A stretch of 64,000 bases of DNA, taken from positions 1 to 64,000 of the forward strand of contig CAZIUI010000013.1 in assembly GCA_964542585.1 (NCBI GenBank), given 5' to 3'. Each line of letters starts with the position of its first letter. Positions within the stretch are counted from its first letter, which is position 1. The translations under genes and the position numbers were made by a program. The DNA comes from CAYYUA01 sp964542585. GTDB lineage: Bacteria; Bacteroidota; Bacteroidia; CAILMK01; CAYYUA01. The notes beneath the pieces were generated by a model that ran no database searches, was not told where the DNA came from, and saw only the letters and a program-made list of their open reading frames with translations. Of this stretch, positions 1-8,887 are shown one piece after another.

Positions 1-384
1 TTAGACCAGGAGCTCAGAGACTCTGCTGACCAGTTTTGCTACTATGTCAAGGCCGAGGGTTTTGGTGAAGAGACCTACAGTCGTTCTACCCGCATCTGCC
101 TGGAACAATCAGCCGTGGTCTATATCCCGAACACCTTCTCACCGGGTGTCACACCCAAATTAAACGATCGCTTCGGCCCAGAAGGCCTTTACATCGATAA
201 TTACGAAATGCAGGTCTACAACCGGTGGGGTGAGGAGGTTTTCAGCACTTCAACAGGTGAAAAGTGGGATGGCACGTACAAAGGAAAACTAGTACCACAA
301 GGCGTTTACCATTATCAGATCGTCATCACCAGCGAAGATGGCAGGCAACAGGCCTATGACGGGCGGGTGACGGTGATTCGGTAA
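1..384 (+). CDS. C-terminal end of a T9SS type B sorted surface protein (5' truncated)
   Basis: The reading frame is open from the first base and ends at the TAA at 382-384, so only the last 127 residues are present. From about residue 39 it matches the gliding-motility-associated C-terminal (CHU_C, type B) sorting domain: VYIPNTFSP opening, YNRWGEEVF in the middle, KWDGTYKGK, then QGVYHYQIV and the closing VTVIR. In Bacteroidota this domain sends exported proteins through the type IX secretion system to the cell surface or medium. The preceding 38 residues, with a Cys-Tyr pair and RSTRIC, look like the end of an Ig/FN3-type domain. The same layout ends the protein at 36828-38594. What the protein does cannot be told from this end. 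Confidence 0.85.
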   Translation, partial: LDQELRDSADQFCYYVKAEGFGEETYSRSTRICLEQSAVVYIPNTFSPGVTPKLNDRFGPEGLYIDNYEMQVYNRWGEEVFSTSTGEKWDGTYKGKLVPQGVYHYQIVITSEDGRQQAYDGRVTVIR

Positions 385-762
385 ATGGTAAGAGGGTAAG
401 CCCTAAGATTGTAAGACCAGTTAGAGGCAATTTTATGGTTTTACCTGGGCTCTTAGCCTTTCGATTAGCTTTCGAGGGGTGCCCTTACGATCGCAAGCTC
501 TATCTAGTCGTTCTATTTAAGCTGGCTTTAAAACGGCTTTCACTAAAAAAAATAAAAGAAACAGATCCTCAAAGGCTAAAGTCTGCTTAAAAGTTATATC
601 GGAGGAAGAGATAGCCTTGAAATGTAACAGAGATACCAAGGTTAATACGTTATTCGTAGATTTTGTATTTCTAAAAGGTCAACTTCGATCAGAGCATTTT
701 GATTAAAAGTCTTATCCTTACTATTTCCTGGCAAGCTTATTAAGGCAGCAAACACAAGCTCC
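385..762. other. intergenic region, no gene seen
   Basis: This 378-bp stretch lies between the end of the T9SS substrate gene and the end of yjbQ on the other strand, so two transcripts converge here. I find no convincing reading frame, tRNA fold or repeat. There is no clear hairpin with a T-run that would serve as a terminator. Confidence 0.5.
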
Positions 763-1173
763 CTATTGGAAAAGCGTAAGCACAAGCTTTCTCGGCCTGG
801 CATTGTTGCGGAATTCACATAAATAAATCCCCTGCCAAGTCCCGAGATTTAGTTGGCCTTTGGTCACTGGAATGGTGATAGAATGACCAGTAAACGTACT
901 TTTTACGTGGCTGGGCATATCATCCGGGCCTTCCTCCCGGTGTTTGTAGAAGGGTTGATCTTCCGGAATGAGTTTATTCAGAATGTTTTCAAAATCTTCA
1001 CGAACAGCCGGATCAGCATTTTCATTGACAGCCAGGCCAGCTGAGGTGTGTTTAATGAAAATATTCAACAGCCCCTGTTCTGGCAATTCATCAAAAGCCT
1101 GATTAATAGCTTTGGTTATAACATGCATTCCTCTGCTGTAAGCGGGTAATTCCAGGTTTGCTTGCCTTATCAT
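763..1173 (-). CDS. YjbQ/UPF0047 family protein
   Basis: The 136-residue product has the normal length and motifs of the YjbQ (UPF0047) family: IKHTSAGLAVNENAD near residues 40-54, a His-rich SHVKSTFTGHS segment near 88-98, and the closing GTWQGIYLCEFRN. These conserved His, Glu and Asn residues line a shared pocket in known structures. Some members have weak thiamin-phosphate synthase activity, but the true role of the family is not settled. The start codon is an ATG 12 bp after the M16 peptidase stop on the same strand, so the two are probably co-transcribed. The family assignment is firm and the function is not. Confidence 0.85.
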   Translation of the reverse strand: MIRQANLELPAYSRGMHVITKAINQAFDELPEQGLLNIFIKHTSAGLAVNENADPAVREDFENILNKLIPEDQPFYKHREEGPDDMPSHVKSTFTGHSITIPVTKGQLNLGTWQGIYLCEFRNNARPRKLVLTLFQ

Positions 1174-1185
1174 AAGAGGTTTGAC

Positions 1186-4044
1186 TCAATGATCGTTAAA
1201 TAAAGTATCTAATTCCAATTGGTCAACTTGTCCCTGAGAGCGCAGCACTTCAAAATCAAGGTGCTCACTGCTACCCAATACCAGGTAGGTAAACTGCTTA
1301 CCTTTCACATGCCGGTCAAAAAAGGCTTTCAATTCATCAAAAGTGATGTGCTGCATATAGTTGTAAACATCTTTTCTTTGGTCATGGCTGACTCCCCGTT
1401 TGCGGTTTTCTTCATAAGCCCAGAAGATCTTCATGCGAGTAATTCGCTCGGTAGCAATCTGCTTAATAACTGATTCCCGGGCTTGCTCAAATTGAGCCGG
1501 GACATTCGGCAGTTCAGCTACTAGTTTTTTGAGAGCTTCCAGGGCTTCCTTCAGCTTATCAGCCTGCGTACCAAGGTAAGATAGCACATAGTGCGCTTCC
1601 TTATTAGAAGGCGGTTGTGTAAAAAAACTGAAAGCACTGTAAGCAAGCGCTTTGGATTCTCTTATTTCCTGGAAGACCAAGGATGAGAGCCCTCCTCCAA
1701 AGTACTCATTGAAAAGTGCAATATGAGGCGCCAATTCCGGGTTATAAAGTGAATCCCTAGCAATCATAACGATCTCGCTTTGCACCATATCAAAGTCAAT
1801 AGCGTAAACATGGGAGTGATCGTTATTCATCGGTTTATACTGAACTGGTTCCGGAGGCGCCTTAGAAGCCGTTTCCTGAGGATAATAAGGAGCAATGGTC
1901 TCTTTTACCTCAGGCGGATTAGCTTGGCCATAATAAAAAAGCCGGTGTTGGTATTTCAACAAGCCATGAATTTGCTCCACTAGCTGCTGAGCGCTTTTTT
2001 GCTGTAGTTCTTCTTTTGACAAGCGATTGGTAAAGGGGTTTTGATAGCCGTATTTGCCAAAGTTGACCATGGCTTTACGCAGAATGGTCCCCTTATCAGC
2101 CTTTTCATCCTCGCGTTCTTTCAGCATAGCATCCACCAAGGCAGCCAGGGCCTCCTCATCGGGCTGTGCATTCAATAGTAAATGGGTCAGTAGTTCAAAC
2201 CCTTTTTCCAGGGATTCTTCAAGCCCGTGCAGGTAGATGAAAAATTGATCACGTTGAACGGAAGTTTGGTAGCTTACCCCTAAATGAAAAAAGGCTTGCC
2301 GGATGCCCTCAGGGCTGTATTGATCGGTACCTAAATAGGGTAGATAACGAAGCGCAAAGCTTTTTTCCAGATCGTGATCCGAACCCATATCAAAGATAAA
2401 ATACAGGGTAAACGTATCGTTGACAGGGTTAGGTACATGATGAAAGGGAATGCGATCTAAAAAATTCGAGTGCTGAATATCCCGCTCAAAATCTACAAAC
2501 TTTGGTTCAATCTCTGAACTAGCAATCTGCATTACCTCCTGAAAGAAGTCAGATTGGCCTTCCCGGTTCAGATCCACTGGGGTGATAGGCGGTTTTTCCA
2601 GGTGCACTACATTAGGGTCTTGCTCCTGCAGCTTGAAAACTGCCACGTGGTTAGTGGTCAGATTATGCTTGGCAAACTTTACCAGGGATTCCTTAGTCAA
2701 TTCAGAAAGGGCTTCCAGTTCCTGCACATAAGTTTTCCAGGAAACTTCATTGCTAAAAGCATCTACAAAAGCTTCAACCCTTCCACTATTCTGGGCAAGC
2801 TGTTCTTTACGCTTAAGGCGAAGATCATTAACTACCGCTTCCATCATCCATGGCTCAAATTCGCCTGTTTTCAGTTTTTCGATTTGCTCGTATACAAGTT
2901 CGCGAACGGCTTCCAAGGATTGGCCGCTGCGCGGAATCGCGTTAACAATGAGCAACGAGTAATCTTTCAATGGTACAAAGGCGCTCATAGCTTGCATGAC
3001 CGCCTGACGTTGATTCAGGTTTAGATCTATTAGGCCTGCTCGCTCATTGTAAAGCAGGCCTTCAAGCACTTTCATGTACTTGGCATCTTCTGAATTGGCC
3101 CCATTCAACCGGTAAGCTAGCGTTAGGCTTTCGGTTTCCTGGCCCTTAACTTCTTTCTCAACCGGAGCCTCAAAATTCGGTTCGTTAGCTACCGAATCCT
3201 CAGGAAGATCAACCGGGTTAAAATGGCCAAAGTATTTTTCCACCAAATCCAGGGTCTTTTCCGGATCCAGATCCCCGGACAAGCAGATGGCCATGTTATT
3301 GGGTGCATAATATTGCTCAAAAAAGTTGTAAATCTCCCGCATTGAGGGATTCTTAAGATGCTCAGGCTTGCCGATCACTGGCTGACGGCCGTAATTATGC
3401 TCCTGAAAAAGCCCGCGAAATACAGCGTCAAAGACTTTACCCTGGTCGGAGTCTTGCGTGCGCATGTTGAACTCTTCGTATACAGTTTCCAGCTCTGTAT
3501 GGAAAAGTCGCATAACCGGATTGCGAAAACGCTCATACTCTATTTTTAACCAGCGCTCCAGTTCATTGGCGGGAATGTTATTCAAAAAACCGGTTTGATC
3601 AAAACTGGTGTAGGCGTTGGTATTTTTCGCACCAATGGCTGACAAAAGCTTGTCGTACTCATTCGGCAAAGCATAAGTGGCAGCCTCAGCCGAAAGCTTA
3701 TCTATGCGAGCATAGATATTTTTTTTCTCCTCCGGATCAGTGGTGTACCGATGATCTTCAAACAATTGCTCGATTTGGCCTAGTAACTCGGATTCTTGTT
3801 TCCAATCAGCAGTTCCCATACGGTCAGAACCTTTGAACATCATGTGCTCAAAGTAATGAGCAAGGCCGGTAACTTCATCGGGATCATCCTGAAAGCCGGC
3901 TTTCACTACAATCTCTGTTTGGATGCGGGGCTCTTCGTCATTCACGCTCATGTAAACACTCAGGCCATTCGACAACTCCCCGTAGTAAGCATTGATGGGA
4001 TCATCTGTGAGTTTTGTTAGTTGTTTTGTATTAGCGGTCGTCAT
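1186..4044 (-). CDS. M16 family zinc metallopeptidase (insulinase/pitrilysin type)
   Basis: This 952-residue protein has the inverted zinc motif HxxEH as HYFEH at residues 63-67. The third ligand is probably a Glu of ELETVYEEF near residue 184. The length fits a fused M16 protease with two homologous halves (active N-terminal M16, inactive C-terminal M16_C) forming a clam-shell around peptides. Unusually for a bacterial M16 of this size I see no signal peptide: the N-terminus (MTTANTKQLTKLTDD) is polar, so a cytoplasmic peptidase degrading oligopeptides is the simpler reading. It is the first gene of a likely pair with yjbQ and is divergent from the photolyase, separated by 135 bp. Confidence 0.9.
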   Translation of the reverse strand: MTTANTKQLTKLTDDPINAYYGELSNGLSVYMSVNDEEPRIQTEIVVKAGFQDDPDEVTGLAHYFEHMMFKGSDRMGTADWKQESELLGQIEQLFEDHRYTTDPEEKKNIYARIDKLSAEAATYALPNEYDKLLSAIGAKNTNAYTSFDQTGFLNNIPANELERWLKIEYERFRNPVMRLFHTELETVYEEFNMRTQDSDQGKVFDAVFRGLFQEHNYGRQPVIGKPEHLKNPSMREIYNFFEQYYAPNNMAICLSGDLDPEKTLDLVEKYFGHFNPVDLPEDSVANEPNFEAPVEKEVKGQETESLTLAYRLNGANSEDAKYMKVLEGLLYNERAGLIDLNLNQRQAVMQAMSAFVPLKDYSLLIVNAIPRSGQSLEAVRELVYEQIEKLKTGEFEPWMMEAVVNDLRLKRKEQLAQNSGRVEAFVDAFSNEVSWKTYVQELEALSELTKESLVKFAKHNLTTNHVAVFKLQEQDPNVVHLEKPPITPVDLNREGQSDFFQEVMQIASSEIEPKFVDFERDIQHSNFLDRIPFHHVPNPVNDTFTLYFIFDMGSDHDLEKSFALRYLPYLGTDQYSPEGIRQAFFHLGVSYQTSVQRDQFFIYLHGLEESLEKGFELLTHLLLNAQPDEEALAALVDAMLKEREDEKADKGTILRKAMVNFGKYGYQNPFTNRLSKEELQQKSAQQLVEQIHGLLKYQHRLFYYGQANPPEVKETIAPYYPQETASKAPPEPVQYKPMNNDHSHVYAIDFDMVQSEIVMIARDSLYNPELAPHIALFNEYFGGGLSSLVFQEIRESKALAYSAFSFFTQPPSNKEAHYVLSYLGTQADKLKEALEALKKLVAELPNVPAQFEQARESVIKQIATERITRMKIFWAYEENRKRGVSHDQRKDVYNYMQHITFDELKAFFDRHVKGKQFTYLVLGSSEHLDFEVLRSQGQVDQLELDTLFNDH

Positions 4045-4179
4045 AAAAATTTTTAAGGTTTTTCAAAGGCAAGGATTGCAAAGTTGATAAATTGTCACTT
4101 TATCGGATTCCTAATCCCCTAAAAGAACAGGCTAAACGGCCTTTGGTTTCGCTTGTTAGGGGTTGAAATAAACTTGCCT

Positions 4180-5724
4180 ATGGCACAAGATGAAAAAACC
4201 CTGCGATTGATCCTGGGCGACCAGCTCAACCCTAAGCATTCGTGGTTTCAAAATGTAGATTCCTCGGTTACATACCTGATGATGGAATGCCGCTCGGAAA
4301 CTGACTATACCGTTCATCATATACAAAAAATCATGGCCTTTTTTGGTGCCATGCGGCGTTTCGCTGAACAACTTCAGGCCGAAGGCCATACCGTTTATTA
4401 CTACAAGCTAAATGATCCGGGAAACAAACAGGATTTTGAAGCCCAAATTCAGGACCTGATAGAAAAGGAAGGCTTTACCCATGTAAGTTACCTGAGTCCC
4501 GATGAATTTAGACTTGACGAAAAGCTTAAGGGCATGGCTGACCGCCTGCCAGTGCCGGTTACGAGTCAGGATACGGAACATTTTATTACAGGGCGCTATG
4601 AGGTACAGCACTTCTTCCGCAATAAGAAAACCTATTTCCTGGAAAGCTTTTACCGGGAAATGCGCAAGCGCTACGAAATCCTTATGACTGGTGATGGCAG
4701 GCCGGTGGGCAATAAATGGAATTTTGACGTGCAAAACAGAGAAAAGTATGATGGTAAGGTTCCCGTCCCCGAGCGCCTTCATTTTCACCATGACCTTTCT
4801 GATATCTCCGAAGCTATTCAAACGGCCGGGATTGAAACCATGGGCCGCGTTCAGGATCCTTCGGATTTCGGGATGCCATTGGATCGAGAAGAGGCTCTTC
4901 AGCATTTTGACCACTTCCTGGAAAATGCGCTTGCAGCCTTTGGAACCTATCAAGATGCCTTGGTACAGGGAGAAGGCAAACTATTCCATGCCCTAATCTC
5001 TTTCACGCTGAACAGCAAGATCCTTGATCCTTTGGAGGTTGTTCAGCGAGCTGAAGCTTACTGGCAGGCACATCAGGATACAATCGACATAGCGCAGATC
5101 GAGGGCTTCATCAGGCAGATCTTAGGCTGGCGAGAGTTCGTTAGAGGGATTTACTGGGCTCAGATGCCGGAGTACGAGACCTATAACTACTTTAATCATC
5201 AGCGCCAGCTACCGGATTTTTACTGGACAGGCGATACGCACATGAACTGCCTTTCCGAGGCGATCAACAATTCGCTGGATAATGCCTATGCCCACCACAT
5301 CCAGCGGCTGATGGTAACGGGTAATTTTGCCCTCATAGCGGGCATTCACCCGGACGAGGTCGATCACTGGTACCTAGGCGTTTACATGGATGCTATTCAG
5401 TGGGTGGAGATCACCAATACCCGCGGCATGAGCCAATATGCTGATGGCGGCAAACTGGCTACTAAGCCCTATGCCTCTAGCGCTTCTTACATCCAAAAAA
5501 TGAGCAATTACTGCGAGCACTGCTATTACGATCCTAAGAAAAAAACCGGTGAGCGAGCTTGCCCTTTTAATTCCCTCTTCTGGCATTTCATGGAGCAGAA
5601 CCGGGATAAATTGCAAAACAACTACCGAATGGGGATGCTTTACAAAACGCTGGATAAAATGAAGAACAAGGAAGCGATCCTCAATCAGGCTGAATCCTAC
5701 TTGGATAACCTTGATGCTTTATGA
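4180..5724 (+). CDS. FeS-type cryptochrome/(6-4) photolyase (PhrB/CryB-like)
   Basis: The protein belongs to the prokaryotic FeS-BCP group of cryptochrome/photolyases (COG3046), which repair (6-4) photoproducts in DNA using light and FAD, with a ribolumazine antenna and a 4Fe-4S cluster. Evidence is the opening TLRLILGDQLN, the FAD-domain segment FIRQILGWREFVRGIYW, NTRGMSQYADGG, and four cysteines at residues 357, 445, 448 and 461. From memory, the cluster cysteines of Agrobacterium PhrB are 350, 438, 441 and 454, so the spacing is the same. I chose the ATG at 4180 over an in-frame TTG at 4153 because the family starts next to the LILGDQL strand. The stop overlaps the next gene by 4 bp (ATGA), implying translational coupling. 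Confidence 0.92.
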   Translation: MAQDEKTLRLILGDQLNPKHSWFQNVDSSVTYLMMECRSETDYTVHHIQKIMAFFGAMRRFAEQLQAEGHTVYYYKLNDPGNKQDFEAQIQDLIEKEGFTHVSYLSPDEFRLDEKLKGMADRLPVPVTSQDTEHFITGRYEVQHFFRNKKTYFLESFYREMRKRYEILMTGDGRPVGNKWNFDVQNREKYDGKVPVPERLHFHHDLSDISEAIQTAGIETMGRVQDPSDFGMPLDREEALQHFDHFLENALAAFGTYQDALVQGEGKLFHALISFTLNSKILDPLEVVQRAEAYWQAHQDTIDIAQIEGFIRQILGWREFVRGIYWAQMPEYETYNYFNHQRQLPDFYWTGDTHMNCLSEAINNSLDNAYAHHIQRLMVTGNFALIAGIHPDEVDHWYLGVYMDAIQWVEITNTRGMSQYADGGKLATKPYASSASYIQKMSNYCEHCYYDPKKKTGERACPFNSLFWHFMEQNRDKLQNNYRMGMLYKTLDKMKNKEAILNQAESYLDNLDAL

Positions 5725-6179
5725 GGCTTTATTTTGCTACGTTTATCCCCAATCAAAATCCGTCTGGCATTTGGGAAGGATTTGATCAGCACCTTCTGGA
5801 ACGCCTGAATCCACCGTGGGTCTCAGCTAAGCTGGTGCGCTACGATGGGAATCAACCTGGGGATAAGGTACAACTGGCGTTGAATTTATTGGTGACTAAA
5901 CAGAACTGGATCAGTGAGATCACAGACTATCAGCACACTCCCGAGCAGATCTATTTTGTGGATCAAGGCAAGCAGTTGCCTTTTTTCCTAAAGCAATGGC
6001 AGCACTGGCACCTTATCAGGGCTGTTGAAGGGGGCGCGGAAGTAGTGGATGATGTGCGATTCAGTACCGGAACCCTTTTAACCGATGGGTTATTGTATCC
6101 AGCTTTGTTTGCCCAATTTTGGTATCGAAAGCCGATCTACCTTAAAGCTTTCACACCAGCTACTAAAAAAAAGCCCTGA
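5721..6179 (+). CDS. SRPBCC-fold ligand-binding protein
   Basis: This 152-residue protein resembles the SRPBCC (START/Bet v 1-like) ligand-binding proteins common in Bacteroidota. Family features seen are LNPPWVSAKLVRYDG near the N-terminus, the strands LALNLLVTKQNWISEITD, the PFFLKQWQHWH turn near residues 85-95, and a C-terminal helix ending in FWYRKPIYLKAF. Such proteins hold a hydrophobic ligand in a helix-grip cavity. No catalytic residues can be assigned. Its ATG overlaps the photolyase stop, so the two are made together; a role in handling a chromophore or lipid linked to the photolyase is only inference. Confidence 0.75.
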   Translation: MRLYFATFIPNQNPSGIWEGFDQHLLERLNPPWVSAKLVRYDGNQPGDKVQLALNLLVTKQNWISEITDYQHTPEQIYFVDQGKQLPFFLKQWQHWHLIRAVEGGAEVVDDVRFSTGTLLTDGLLYPALFAQFWYRKPIYLKAFTPATKKKP

Positions 6180-6199
6180 TCCTCACAGGACCAAGGCTT
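6165..6199 (-). terminator. intrinsic terminator of the pfkB-type kinase gene
   Basis: On the minus strand a 12-bp stem (AAGCCTTGGTCC pairing with GGATCAGGGCTT, two mismatches) with a 5-base loop is followed by a run of eight T. It starts 40 bp after the kinase stop codon. It lies inside and just after the end of the convergent SRPBCC gene, so it ends leftward transcription at this convergent junction. The plus-strand side has no T-run. Confidence 0.75.
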
Positions 6200-6238
6200 A
6201 GGTATTGGTAAACTGGATATTTTACAAATCGGATAAGG

Positions 6239-7171
6239 TTAAGCTGGCTGCATCTTCATATCCACAGTAGCCAGCTTCAGAAACTTGTTCAAGCGGTCAT
6301 TGACTTGCTTGTCAGTAAGGTTTTGAAGCTGCTCTGTGCCGAACTTCTCTACGCAGAAGGAAGCCATGGTGGAAGCGTAAATGACGGCCCGCTTCATGTT
6401 CTCAAAAGAGGTGTCATCGGTCTTCGCAATGTAACCCATAAAGCCACCGGCAAACGTATCGCCAGCTCCGGTCGGATCAAAAACTTCTTCCAGAGGAAGG
6501 CCTGGAGCGTTGAAAACCTCTTCTCCGTGGAAAAGGAGGGCCCCGTGTTCACCCTTCTTGATGACGAGATATTCCGGTCCCATTTCCAGGATTTTGCGGG
6601 CTGCTGTTTTGAGGGAATATTCATTTGAGAGCTGACGGGCTTCCTCATCATTGATGATCAGCACATCAATATGCTGAATGGTATCTTTCAGGGCTTCATT
6701 TTCGTGCTCAATCCAGAGGTTCATGCTGTCCATGGCAATGAGCTTGGGCCGACTTTTATGCCGCTCGACAACCGCCTTTTGGACCTGTGGGGTTAGGTTG
6801 CCCAGCATCAGGTAATCCTCGCCCTGATAGCTAGCGGGAATCTTGGGATCAAAGTCTTCCAGGACATTGAGTTCCGTATTCAAGGTATCCCTTGTGTTCA
6901 TATCAGTGTGGTAGCGGCCATGCCAGGCAAAGGTGTTGCGGCCTTCTTTTACTTCCAGGCCTTCGGTGTTGATGTGCTTTTGCTTGAACATGTCAATGTA
7001 GTCCTGCGGGAAATCTTCACCAACGACCGCAATCAGGTTATTGGCATCCAATCCAAAATAGGAAGCTGACAGCACAATGTACGGTGCAGCGCCTCCAACG
7101 ATCTTATCCGTCTTACCAAAGGGGGTTTCAATGGTGTCAAAGGCAATGGAGCCTACGGTGTTTAAACCCAT
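6239..7171 (-). CDS. PfkB-family carbohydrate (ribokinase-like) kinase
   Basis: The 310-residue product is a ribokinase/PfkB-fold sugar or nucleoside kinase that moves the ATP gamma-phosphate to a hydroxymethyl group. The signature DPTGAGDTFAGG is at residues 232-243, with catalytic-base Asp238 and the GAGD anion hole. The N-terminal GG signature is present as VGGAAPY at 25-31. The substrate cannot be read from the sequence; adenosine-kinase-like and fructokinase-like members share these motifs. It is a single gene with its own terminator (6165-6199). Confidence 0.88.
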   Translation of the reverse strand: MGLNTVGSIAFDTIETPFGKTDKIVGGAAPYIVLSASYFGLDANNLIAVVGEDFPQDYIDMFKQKHINTEGLEVKEGRNTFAWHGRYHTDMNTRDTLNTELNVLEDFDPKIPASYQGEDYLMLGNLTPQVQKAVVERHKSRPKLIAMDSMNLWIEHENEALKDTIQHIDVLIINDEEARQLSNEYSLKTAARKILEMGPEYLVIKKGEHGALLFHGEEVFNAPGLPLEEVFDPTGAGDTFAGGFMGYIAKTDDTSFENMKRAVIYASTMASFCVEKFGTEQLQNLTDKQVNDRLNKFLKLATVDMKMQPA

Positions 7172-7238
7172 ACGTTTCGCTTTTAATTTTCGAGGTGCAA
7201 AATTCGGAAATTTTTAAGCATATACTGAAGCTATATGA

Positions 7239-8879
7239 TCAATGAGTTTTAAACACAACCTCGCCACCGATAACGGTCTTTTTCACCCGTACTTCTGGTA
7301 CCTCTTCCGTTGATATATGCATGATGTCCCGATCCAGCACCACAAAGTCTGCAAACTTGCCGGAATCCAGGCTACCTTTCTGTTCTTCCTCGCCATTCGC
7401 ATAAGCCGCCCATCGCGTCAGGCCTTTGAGGGCTTGCTGCTGGGTAAGGGCATTTTCAGGTAAAAAGCCCCCCTTAGGCTTTCCGTTTTCGTCCTGCCGA
7501 CTGACAGCGGTATAAAATTGCCACAGTGGCCCAACGGGCGAAATGGGAAAATCACTGCCCAAAGCCAGTATGCCATTCTCAGCCAACAGTTCCTGGTAAG
7601 CATAGGCCCTTGGTAAGCGTTCGGCTCCTAACCGATCCTTTGCCCAACCTTGATCGGCAATGGCATGAGACGGCTGAACGGAGGGAAGGATATTGTACTT
7701 GCCAAACATTGCCCCATCATCCGGATGAACCATTTGCGCATGCTCAATGCGCCAGCGTTTATCGTTAGCTGGCTTCAGGTATTGGCTGTAAATGTTTAGC
7801 ATAGTCCGCACAGCTGAATCCCCAATGGCGTGTGTATTCAGCTGATAGGCTTGCTCATGCGCAATTTTGGCCCATTTGTTAAAGAAAGCCGTATCATGCC
7901 GTAAAAAACCGTAATTACCCGGATCATCAGCATACGGTTCCAACAAACATGCGCCTCGCGAGCCCAGGGCTCCATCCGCAAACAGCTTGATAGCGCCCAG
8001 ATGCAGATAAGGATTCTTTTCTACCCCATTTTTAATGTAGGCTTCACGATTTTCCTCATTGGCATTCAGCATCCCATAAACCCGGATGTTAAGATCGCCC
8101 TCATTCTGCGCCTGGCGAATGGCTTCTACCCATGGCTTGTCCATAGCTGCATCACTGACTGTGGTCAAGCCCCTGGCAAGGCAATCTTCCTGAGCTGCCA
8201 TTAAGGCTTCATGGCGTTCTGCTGAATCGGGTTCGGGTAGCCGTTGGCGAACCAATTCCACTGCCTCATCAAGGACCAGGCCGGTTAGCCGGCCAGTGCT
8301 ATCCGTTTGGATGATCCCACCATCCACATGAGTATTCTGATCAATGCCAGCCCTTTCCAAAGCTGCTTTATTTACCAGCGCAGCATGGCCATCAATACGA
8401 GTCAGGAAAACCGGGCGCTCCGGAAATAAGCGGTCTAACGGCTGGCGGTCCGGCATGTCACGGGTATCCCACTCATTCTGATCCCAGCCGCGACCCTGTA
8501 GCCATCCCTGGCCAGCATCATTGCTATCAGCTGCCTGTAGCCGCCTCAAGATGGTCTGAAAGCTTTCAGCACCCCTCAGGTCTACCTGCTTAAGCTGCTG
8601 CCCATGCCAATAGAAGTGGCAGTGGGCATCAATAAAGCCGGGGTAAACCGGCCGACCTTGCAGGTCAATGGTCGTATCAGCATTGTAGCCCTTCAGCAGG
8701 TTTTGATTACTGCCTGTGGCTACAATGGTATCTTCATTAACGGCAAGGGCTTCAACCACGGAAAAAGCCGAATCTACGGTATAGATCCGGCCATTATGGA
8801 AGATTTTATCAACAGTTTCAGGCATAGGGTTACAGGCACTCAGGAAGCCAACTATTAGCAAGCCGGCCAGCCATCTCAT
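7239..8879 (-). CDS. YtcJ-like amidohydrolase lipoprotein
   Basis: The protein begins with a lipoprotein signal (hydrophobic stretch, lipobox LSAC with Cys at residue 16), so it should be acylated and anchored in a membrane after export. The rest is a metal-dependent amidohydrolase of the YtcJ/COG1574 type: GRIYTVD start of the composite beta-sandwich, DAHCHFYWHG metal motif near residue 84, further His residues in NTHAIGDSA and RIEHAQ, and Asp in ALGSDFPISP near the end. Family members hydrolyse amides or formamides; the substrate here is unknown. The ATG at 8879 is preferred to a TTG at 8885. It follows the SDR gene by 8 bp on the same strand. Confidence 0.88.
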   Translation of the reverse strand: MRWLAGLLIVGFLSACNPMPETVDKIFHNGRIYTVDSAFSVVEALAVNEDTIVATGSNQNLLKGYNADTTIDLQGRPVYPGFIDAHCHFYWHGQQLKQVDLRGAESFQTILRRLQAADSNDAGQGWLQGRGWDQNEWDTRDMPDRQPLDRLFPERPVFLTRIDGHAALVNKAALERAGIDQNTHVDGGIIQTDSTGRLTGLVLDEAVELVRQRLPEPDSAERHEALMAAQEDCLARGLTTVSDAAMDKPWVEAIRQAQNEGDLNIRVYGMLNANEENREAYIKNGVEKNPYLHLGAIKLFADGALGSRGACLLEPYADDPGNYGFLRHDTAFFNKWAKIAHEQAYQLNTHAIGDSAVRTMLNIYSQYLKPANDKRWRIEHAQMVHPDDGAMFGKYNILPSVQPSHAIADQGWAKDRLGAERLPRAYAYQELLAENGILALGSDFPISPVGPLWQFYTAVSRQDENGKPKGGFLPENALTQQQALKGLTRWAAYANGEEEQKGSLDSGKFADFVVLDRDIMHISTEEVPEVRVKKTVIGGEVVFKTH

Positions 8880-8887
8880 AGTCAACC

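Noticed and set aside
385..762. tRNA or small RNA gene in the first intergenic gap
   Set aside because: No cloverleaf with a TTCGA arm or matching acceptor stem could be formed, and no promoter of the usual form precedes it.
2554..3024. Long antisense open frames inside large genes (also 4408-4953, 31883-32185, 33840-34283, 6305-6628)
   Set aside because: They are shadows of well-supported genes (M16 peptidase, photolyase, infB, nusA, pfkB), have unnatural residue composition and resemble no family.
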